Below are positions 56,009-64,000 of a DNA stretch of 64,000 nucleotides, piece after piece. This DNA comes from Beta vulgaris subsp. vulgaris. Lineage: Eukaryota; Streptophyta; Magnoliopsida; Caryophyllales; Amaranthaceae. The stretch covers positions 529,001 through 593,000 of the forward strand of contig NC_079202.1 in NCBI RefSeq assembly GCF_026745355.1, read 5' to 3'. The position numbers and the translations under genes were made by a program. The notes beneath the pieces were generated by a model that did no database searches, was not told the DNA's origin, and saw only the letters and a list, made by a program, of their open reading frames with translations. The stretch's first letter is position 1, and the number at the start of each line of letters is the position of its first letter.

Positions 56009-59000
56009 ATGGAAGGAGGAGAAGAATGTTGTGTAAAAGTAGCAGTTCATATTAGGCCATTAATTGGAGATGAGAAGATTCAAGGTTGTAAAGATTGTGT
56101 TACTGTTGTTCGTGGGAAACCTCAGGTGCATTTTCTCTCTATTTATTTTTATCATCTTATGGGAATGTAAATCTTTTTTTGGATTATGATTGTTTAATTG
56201 GGTGTAATTAATGTTGTGTGCACTCTCAATTTTGTTGATGGATTAGTGTGATCTAGATCTTAATTATGGTGGCAGTAAGTTTTTTACTGTGCATTTTTTT
56301 TTCTTTTTTAAACAAGTGCTTGATGCAATGTTTGTAATATGTCCAGATTTTATGCATCTTGTTGAATGCTTTTTTTAGTTTTTGATGGTCTGACTAATTA
56401 AATGATTCTCTCTGCTAAAATCCCTTTTAGAGTTTTTGGGAGAAACTTTTGTTTGCTGAGTCTTCTTTTGGGGTCCAAAATCTAAGAAATAAATTATGCA
56501 TTGAAGAACTCTAAGGCTAATTTGTAGAATTGATCAAGTTTTTGCTCTGTGATTTATAATTTCAATGATTAAGTGTAAGCATTAGAGAAATGTAAGTTCT
56601 TTTGCATGTGGCTAAGATCAAATGCAATGTTAATCATGAAGCTTTAATTAGTAATTAAGCAGAGCTGTAGAATTTTATAAGAGTTTCATATGTGGGTTGG
56701 GGAAGTTTCAATCTTTAGTATTGATCTTTGGATGAGATCCACTTTAATTGCAGAATTACATTTGGATGTATTGTTCAGTACTATGCACCATGTTCTTGTG
56801 TCTAAAGATGGCAATGAGATTGTTTCCTTTCTATATTATCTTTTCATTGTATGGCTTTTAAACTTGCTTGATTATAAGCTCGTTTTGGACATCTTTAACC
56901 ATGGAACATCGGTGGACACCTCGGACATATTACAAGATGAGATATTCCCTTTCACATACTTCTTGAACATCCAGTCATAATAGGTAGCAGCACTCGTGCC
57001 ATAAACCATCACGAAAGGCACCATAATAACCACATAGGGGAAATGCGACCCCTTGAGCCGAAGCCCCAAACAACTCAATAGAGTATTCACCAAATCTGGC
57101 TCGGACAAAGTTATCTTCTCAACATTGCACTAGCTGTATTATTAGAGGTCTCCATCCAAAAATCTAACATAATTTGTAGTTTTTGTAAAAATCCTATTCG
57201 TAACATGTTAGTCAATTCACACTTCCCTAATCCTAGTTGATTCTTATATCTCAATCAATGTATTTCATGCTAAATGTCCAAACATTCTCCATCGGTGTTC
57301 CTTTTTTTTGTAAAGTTTGGAGATCATTACATGGCTGGTACTTTTGTGCTGATTTTAACAAATAAGTCGTTTTTTTATCTCCTTACTTGTAACAAGCAAG
57401 ATTATAAATGAAAAAGGAGTAATGTCATGATTATATCTATTTGAAGACGTAATATAAAACGTTGAGTTGAGCTATCTTTATCCTGTCAGTTTTTTAGTCA
57501 ATTCGTTGCTTTCTGGAAGAGAAAAAGTTTGCACTCTCCTTTTAAAAATTTTTGGGGGAAAATGAATATGGAAAGTGTTTGACAAAGAAAAAGTAGAAGT
57601 GGAAGGTAAAATAAAGAAAAAATTAGAAACTAGAGTAGAAGAGAAAGAAACAAAATTAAGATAATTAGTTACTGCTCTAATGTGGAAAGTGTTTTCTTAA
57701 CGTGACAAGCCAGTGTGCAGCTCTGATATAAGCAGTTTAACTAATCATCTTTTGAGAGAAGAGCTTCATCATTCAGGAAAGTAGATGTGCTTTAGAAAAA
57801 GAAAAAAAAATTCATATCAGTTACTGCTCTAAGCCTCTAACCAGTACTTGCTAGTTACAATCTTCCGAAAATGGAAGGAGAGGTAATATTATTTTCTTTC
57901 CTTTTAGAGCATTAAAGGAGTCAAGAATAACAATGAAATTGCTATATATGATACCTCATTTATCTTCATAGGATGTTGAAGCATATCATTTAGCATACAA
58001 TACTTTGAGAGGAATAATAATTGTATCTAATGCTGAGTACTGAACCGCAAAAAGCAGTACCTTGTAGATTATCAACTCATTAAATGTATGAATAATTTTT
58101 ACCTTATTTGCTTTTACCATGACTTTGAAGATTAGTACAGAGGATCTTTGGCACTAACATATTTACTAGTTAATAAGTTATTATGGAAATCATATATCAT
58201 GATATACTATTTTTATCTCTTAGGAAGTCAAAGATATAATTCCATATACTCCTATAGTCCTATATTATGAAGAAAAAAAAGAGTGGACATGTTAAATTTG
58301 AAAGTTTTGAAGTGTCTGGCATCCTGGGTGTGCTTATAAAGGTGGAGGAGGAGATGTGTAATTCACCGACCTACTATGATCAACGAGTTACACGGTAATA
58401 CCTATAAGACATGAAGAAGAAGAAAAAATAGGACTTGGTTGATTGGAAGTTCTATTTCTACAAGAGTTTGTATGTGGAGAAAAATTCTAGGAAGACCTCT
58501 CTAAGAAAATATGAGAATGATTTGATATAATTCTCTGCATGTTATACATCCCTTTTAATAGTATAGGGAAATACGGAGGAGAAATGCCTGAAACAACACT
58601 TTGTTTCGCCCCAAAGGACATCAGAAAAAACGCGAAAAAATCGTGTTTTTTGGCATAGGTGCAGGAGCACCGTTATAAGTGGTGCCGGAGCACCAAAGCA
58701 TGTACAGATGCCAGACACACCGTCACAGGTGGTGCTGGAGAACTGAAGTTTCTGCCAACCTTTGGATTCTATAGAAAACTAGGTACGGGTGAACTGCTAT
58801 ATGTGGTGCAGGAGCACCTAATCAAAATCTTAAAAAATTCAATTAATCCTCTTGTTTCATGTTATACCCAAACTCCACAACTCCCTTGTGTAACAACATC
58901 ACGTACATATCTAACAAATACATTTAACTAGGAGTATAACTGTTCCGACACCAATGGGTTCTGTGTAGGATACTCTGGTTCTAAGATGAGCCCTTAGTTC

Positions 59001-62000
59001 TTTTTAAAATTCTTATGAAAAAAAATGTTAGTGATTGTTGTTAGTAATATTCTACATTTTACACTACAGGTGCAAATCGGGACACATTCCTTTACATTTG
59101 ATCATGTCTATGGGAGTTCTGCTTCTCCATCTTCTTCTATGTTTGAAGAATGTGTTGCTTCACTTGTTGATGGTTTATTCCAGGGGTACAATGCAACGGT
59201 CCTTGCTTATGGTCAGGTAAGCTTTGCTTTAGTATGTGGTATAAAAGTGCTATACATGACAATTATATCAATGTGGCCTATTACTACACAAGATAGTGAT
59301 TTTTCCTTCGGGTTGCAGACAGGGTCAGGGAAAACCTACACTATGGGTACAGCATTCAAAGAAGGTGGACATACAGGAATAATTCCTCAAGTTATGAATG
59401 CGTTATTCAGTAAAATTGGAAAATTGAAGAATGAAACTGAATTCCAATTGCATGTTTCATTTATCGAGGTTGGTCCTTTGAATATCTCCTTTCTGACTTG
59501 GGCATCTAGTTAAATTTGTCCAACTACATAAACAATCATGATTTATATAGAACTCTTGTAATGGAAGTAATCAATGTTTCACAGAGGGATTTTCTACCAT
59601 TCGTATGGATTCATCAATACTATATAATAGTATGATTTATTACCACTTTATCCAAATATAGAACAACTGATTAAATACTTAATCGGGCGTGTTAGCTTTT
59701 ACTTATTTATACGCCCTTTTTTATAGGGGGTTGCTAAATGCAACTTTCATTTACCATGTACAACCCATCTAAATTCCAAAATTACCCTTATTCACTCACA
59801 ACTCATTTCTCCCTCTTCCTCTCCTCTCTCATCACCCTCTTCCTCTTCGAAGATTTCTGGTTTCACGAAATTTCACAAATTCGTCCACCATTATACCCCA
59901 AATTCGTTTCCAAGCTCTTCAATCTTTTTCGAAAATGTTGGAAAATTGATAAATGACTAGATCTTATACACATTTCGGGTTCAATATCAAGCGAATAAGT
60001 TTTTTGAATTTCGTCCAACTTTCTTTCAGAATTTCGAAGGGAATACTGGTATTTCGTGCAAGGTGCACGAAACGGATCCAATTGTTTCGTGCAGATTGCA
60101 CGAAACAGAATCATCTGTTTCGTGTAGTCCACACGAAACAGAATCAATTGTTTCGTGTAATCTACACGAAATGGAATCATCTGTTTCATGTAGTCTACAC
60201 GAAACAGACATTACGAAAAAAAAATTACAACTTGAATCTGCGAAAAAAATTCACAACCTGCATCATAATTACGAAAAAAAATTCACAACTTACATCAGAT
60301 TGAAATTCGATTGGGTCAAAATTATGGTCCATTGAATATCAAATTAAAATTTGTAGATCTTCGATGAAGTTTTTTATATCTAACAGTTAGAGAGGAGGAG
60401 AGAATATTTTTAGAGAGAAAAAGGATTTTTTAGAAAGAATATGATAATAAGGGTTTTTTGGGGTTTTTTTAAGGCTGCGTTAGTAAAGTGAGGCTGCGTT
60501 TAGCAACCATGTTTTTATATTAGTTGCAACAATTTGATTTTTGGCTCTATTCATATACTTACCAAAAGATTCATCTCAATGCAAATTTTTAATTTTTTTT
60601 TTTAATAATTTTACTACTAGATAATATAAGATATAATGGTGAGAATTGTGCGATGGCAATGTGAAAGTCAAAAAAGATTGGAACTAATAAACAGAGGGAG
60701 TGTAATATAGAGACTTAAGAGTAGCTTTAGTTTATTCCCTTCTCTTCCTGGGAAAGTAAACAAACCAAATAATCACTTGCATCTTCTCAGGGTAGTAAAG
60801 TTTTCAAAGAATTCCTGATTGAATTCCATTAGTGTCTACAATGGATTATCTTTTTGTGTAGTACTAATCGGAAGGGCCTCATTGATAAGTTCTACAAGAT
60901 CTCTTACATTGGAATCCATGGTTAAGGACCTGAATCAGTCGTCGTTCTCTTTGCTTAGTTCCTTTTCTATCTGTCTTGTTTATGTCCTCTTGAAAACAGG
61001 GAAACTGTTTCTTGGTTTGGTGGTTCCTATCAGTGCAGCATTCATAAAGATGCTTTCTATAGGTATAAGGCTATAATACTAACAGCGCATGTTGTAAACC
61101 ACCTTGCTGCTTGTTACCTGTAGTTTGGGTGGCCTTTTCTTTTAATATTCTTAATTTAAATTGACAAGAATAATCCAAACTATCACCGTTCAGCTCAAAA
61201 TAACCCCAACTATGGGTTATTCTAGAATAATCCAAACTATTGGGAGTACTTTCTCAAAATAATCCAAACTTTAAATTATCCTATATGGAATAGACCCAAG
61301 AGAAATCATTGAAGGCAAGAAAAATAAAAGTTTGGATTATTTTGGGAAGGTACCCCAAATAGTTTGGATTATTCCATAATAACCCAAAGTTGGGATTATT
61401 TTGAGCGGACCGGTCATAGTTCTGATTATTTCTGTCAATTTTTCCTTGTGTTTATTGCAAATGCAACCTTACAAGATAACTTTTATGATTTTTGGTTTTG
61501 ATCTATCTTCCTCAAAATCGATTTCTATTTCAATCTTTCTACTGATTCGAATACTTTAGCAAGTGTCTTCTTTCTTTTATTGAGTGTTTCCTCTACGAGC
61601 TCTGATTACCCTTACAAATCCTTTTGTGAGTGGTTTCCCATTGTATTGGAGCTATTGTGGTTCTAGCTTCTGCTCATAACCTCTGATTTAGTGGAGTTTC
61701 TCAACACTTTTCTTGCAAATGGTGACTGCTTGATGGTAACTGACTTGCATTTAAATTCGCATGTTTGCTCCTGTATGGATACCTAAAAGCTCCAGCTATT
61801 TAACCACTTTGGTTGGTTATCCTAGTCCACAATTGTTAATTTGTTTGACTAGACTTTTTATTCGGCAGATTCTTAAAGAAGAAGTGCGAGATTTACTGGA
61901 TTCTTCACTATCGACGAAATCAGAAACTGCTAATACAGGAAAAGTAAATGTACCTGGAAAACCACCAATCCAGATACGTGAATCGTCTAATGGTGTTATT

Positions 62001-63438
62001 ACTCTAGCGGGATCTACTGAAGTAGAGGTCAGATCTTTGAAAGAGATGGCATCGTGTCTTGAACAAGGATCTCTTTGCCGCGCTACTGGGAGTACGAACA
62101 TGAACAACCAATCCAGGTGTATATCAAGACATTATCAGAATGAACTTTATATCTTCAGGAGTTTCTATATTGAGTCAATATACACCCCACCATGTACTGC
62201 AAATAAATATGTTCATTTTGGAGTATGCCATCAAACTTGATATTGGATTATTCTGAAAAATGTGGTACAAAGAAAATGAGAGAAACAAGATTCTACAATC
62301 TACATTGATATAAGAATACTCATTGGGAGATAACATTTTAATGCGTCTTGGGAATTGTTTCTCAGACACCATGCCGTATGTAGAAGCGTCATGAAAGTAC
62401 GTTAATATTCTGGAATAATTGAAATAATCTTTAGGGAAGCTTAATCAATAACTGCTACGGCAATTTTTTCATATTTGTATTGCAAATTGCAATTGACTAA
62501 TCATCGAAGCTGTCTTCTGCTTGTTGTATGTTGTGAAGCAGTTACGTCAAGGGCCCAAGTAACAGAAAGACTGACCATGCAATTCTCTCGATAGATTGTT
62601 ATTTTTGACCGGTTGTCAGCAAGGCCGTCTTAAAAACTTTGAGACCCCTGTGCTAATTATAAAGTTGGGTCCTAAATATAAAAATGTTATGCATAGATTG
62701 TAAAATTATATTAATGTATTCTATAAAATATATCATTGTGAAAATATTTTTGACAAAATAAAACTCGTGTTTGAACTATATGACTAAAAAACATGTAATT
62801 TAAGACTTTTGGGCCCTCTAAAAGCAGGACCCTGTGGTGTTGGTCGCTTTGCACGCGTATCCACTGCTGAAGCAATGGCTGCATGTCTAATTTTGTTTTC
62901 CGTCTTTCTTTGCTATTTGGGGATGGTGGACTGTTAATATATGAACTATTTAATTGAAAGGGTTCTACCTATGTGTGAAATAGTTGACCATGTCAATCTT
63001 ACATTAGTAACACATTCATTGTTTGTAGCCGTTCACATGCAATCTTCACCATAACGCTAGAGCAGATGCGCAAGCCTAGTCATGGTAATCCTGAAGATGG
63101 CAATGTCAATGAAAGCATGAACGAAGAATACCTGTCAGCTAAATTACATTTAGTAGATCTGGCTGGGTCTGAGCGTGCAAAAAGAACAGGTTCTGATGGC
63201 ATGCGTTTTAAAGAAGGTTGGTCAGCATTTTATCCACTTATTGCGCATCTTTTATTTATTTTGTGACTTTATGTTATAGCATGAGGAAATTCACCAGTGC
63301 TTCACTTAAACAGGAGTTCATATAAACAAGGGTCTTCTTGCCCTGGGTAATGTCATCAGCGCTCTTGGTGATGAGAAAAAGAGGAAAGAAGGTTTACATG
63401 TTCCCTACCGAGACAGTAAATTGACTCGATTATTGCAG
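56009..63438 (+). CDS. KIN4A: Kinesin-4A (FRA1-type) motor protein, 5' part, truncated by window
   Basis: Six exons are visible: 56009-56125, 59070-59216, 59319-59468, 61869-62116, 63029-63216, 63314-63438, all joining in frame with GT/AG introns; the gene continues past 64000. The product begins [20 protein letters not shown], so the motor is at the very N terminus as in kinesin-4. Motifs in order: SFTFDHVYG, the ATP-binding P-loop [11 protein letters not shown] (its codons split by an intron after GQ), [17 protein letters not shown], switch I NQSSRSHAIF, switch [19 protein letters not shown], and [18 protein letters not shown] with [13 protein letters not shown]. This matches plant KIN-4A/FRA1 closely, including [15 protein letters not shown]1 kinesins walk along cortical microtubules and are needed for ordered cell-wall deposition (family knowledge). 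The remaining motor end, coiled coil and tail are outside the window. No frame defects. Confidence 0.95.
56872..57108 (-). pseudogene. Antisense coding-like fragment in the kinesin intron
   Basis: A 78-codon minus-strand frame with evenly mixed, protein-like composition (includes [16 protein letters not shown] and [12 protein letters not shown]), clearly GC-richer than the surrounding intron. I do not recognise the protein. It could be a captured exon or a retropseudogene piece; a chance frame is not excluded. Confidence 0.35.
58658..58818. repeat. Cluster of GGTGCNGGAGCACC palindromes
   Basis: GGTGCAGGAGCACC at 58658-58671, GGTGCCGGAGCACC at 58681-58694, a diverged GGTGCTGGAGAACT near 58732, and GGTGCAGGAGCACC at 58805-58818. 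Confidence 0.8.
59726..60510. mobile_element. MULE-like TIR element in kinesin intron 3
   Basis: GGGGGTTGCTAAATGCAAC at the left is mirrored by GCTGCGTTTAGCAACCATG at the right; TTTTTATA flanks both ends (59718-59725, 60511-60518), an 8-9 bp duplication. No transposase. It carries the hairpin array at 60053-60204. Confidence 0.75.
60053..60204. repeat. Array of five TTTCGTG...CACGAAA hairpins
   Basis: Five inverted-repeat units of about 21 bases (near 60053, 60084, 60117, 60150 and 60183), period about 33 bases, separated by CAGAATCATCTG-like spacers. The loop and inner stem vary while the outer TTTCGTG/CACGAAA stay constant, apart from one CATG variant and one GAAAT variant. Confidence 0.9.
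61158..61443. mobile_element. Foldback element in kinesin intron 3
   Basis: AATTGACAAGAATAATCCAA at the left is mirrored by TGATTATTTCTGTCAATT at the right; the paired arms of about 90 bases include AATAACCCCAACTATGGG against CCCAAAGTTGGGATTATT. Same family as 49543-50425, and much shorter. Confidence 0.75.
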
Positions 63439-64000
63439 GTTTGACACAACTTCTATTCTCACTGCCAGATTTCATTAGCATGTATTCTCACTGCCAGACT
63501 TTATGTTATAGATTTGGATATAATATTGAATTATTGTCTCAATTGATTCATTTTGTTGTTGCATCTGTGTCTTGGATCTTAATGTTCGATGTATGTGCTA
63601 AAATTGCTTTATTCAAGGTACAATAAGATATAATGTTGTCGTAATGGACTCATCAGTGGTTTTCGTACAATTGGTAATTATTCAGGCCGTCTTTTATTGA
63701 ATGATGTCTAAGGCTGGCATGATCGAGTTATCAATGCAGAAAACATTGGTTGATAAAATATCTGGATATGTCCGACCATGCGCTCTCATTTTTAGTGTTG
63801 GGATATAAAGTCTTCTTAATCAGTGAAGAGCCCAGATTGATTAAGATCACTTTTAAATGCCAATTGTTGTTGCTTGAACTTAAGAATCTTTTCCGGTGTT
63901 GCCATGCCATGGTTGGGAAATCATTCAACTTGTGTTAGCATATAGTATTGTCTTGTTTGCTTAGATCGATATTCTTAGAACATAAAATAGTATTGACATG
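63439..64000 (+). other. Start of kinesin intron 6
   Basis: Begins GTTTGACAC after the codon for Gln in LTRLLQ. The next expected exon (starting DSLGG in this family) is not present before the window ends. Confidence 0.7.

Larger units (their letters stand above)
56126..59069 (+). other. Kinesin intron 1 (2.9 kb)
   Basis: AT-rich intron containing an antisense coding-like piece at 56872-57108 and a cluster of GGTGC-GGAGCACC palindromes at 58658-58818. No other gene seen. Confidence 0.6.

Noticed and set aside
59863..60335. Cys/His-rich frames on both strands resembling zinc-finger repeats
   Set aside because: Both strands are open because the DNA is a palindromic repeat array; no other coding evidence.

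Overview
This window is nuclear DNA of a eudicot plant. Four intron-containing genes are read from the sequence: a WUSCHEL-related homeobox gene of the WOX4 type (3052-9904, three exons), a SPRY-domain protein with an N-terminal membrane anchor (28327-32715, two exons), an organellar-type NADP-dependent isocitrate dehydrogenase (36792-50889, fourteen exons), and the 5' part of a KIN-4A/FRA1-type kinesin (56009 to beyond the right edge, six exons visible). All four are on the + strand. The style of the repeats and proteins would fit a Caryophyllales/Amaranthaceae species, but I cannot prove that from the sequence alone.

Most of the rest is transposable-element (TE) debris, much of it nested and datable by target-site duplications (TSDs). 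Region by region: 1-2125 holds a small Helitron with a foldback element inside it, then a tRNA-derived SINE inserted into a Stowaway-like MITE next to a second MITE. WOX4 intron 2 (4044-9748) is swollen by a 4.9-kb antisense Ty1/copia element with two short LTRs and a perfect 5-bp TSD. From about 10530 to 18960 lies a broken Ty3/gypsy chromovirus-like pol region whose reverse transcriptase is split by three independent insertions: an unclassified 2.46-kb insert, a 1.71-kb non-autonomous CACTA element, and a 1.53-kb LTR-like insert. From 19 to 28 kb there are no genes, only MITEs, LTR fragments, a non-autonomous MULE, an AT-rich minisatellite and a second Helitron.

From 28 to 36.7 kb the SPRY gene is followed immediately by a 5'-truncated LINE with a plant-type RNase H, then by TIR-like repeats and a solo LTR whose near edge is about 200 bp upstream of the isocitrate dehydrogenase start. 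Introns of that gene carry several MITEs, a 28-bp minisatellite, a 103-bp tandem duplication and homopolymer C/G tracts. From 51 to 56 kb is intergenic DNA with an 0.9-kb foldback element of very long arms. The kinesin introns carry a MULE-like element containing an array of five short hairpins, a second foldback element, and an antisense coding-like fragment.

The four genes are functionally unrelated neighbours (vascular cambium regulator, SPRY adaptor, carbon metabolism, microtubule motor); there is no operon-like cooperation. The observations most worth a second look are: the solo LTR and the GTG codon standing where a start codon is expected at the isocitrate dehydrogenase gene; deletion-only differences between the two copia LTRs, which hint at unpolished assembly errors in repeats; the triple hit in one reverse transcriptase; and recurring arrays of short palindromes inside different TEs and introns. 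I did not find a clear new multi-gene system.
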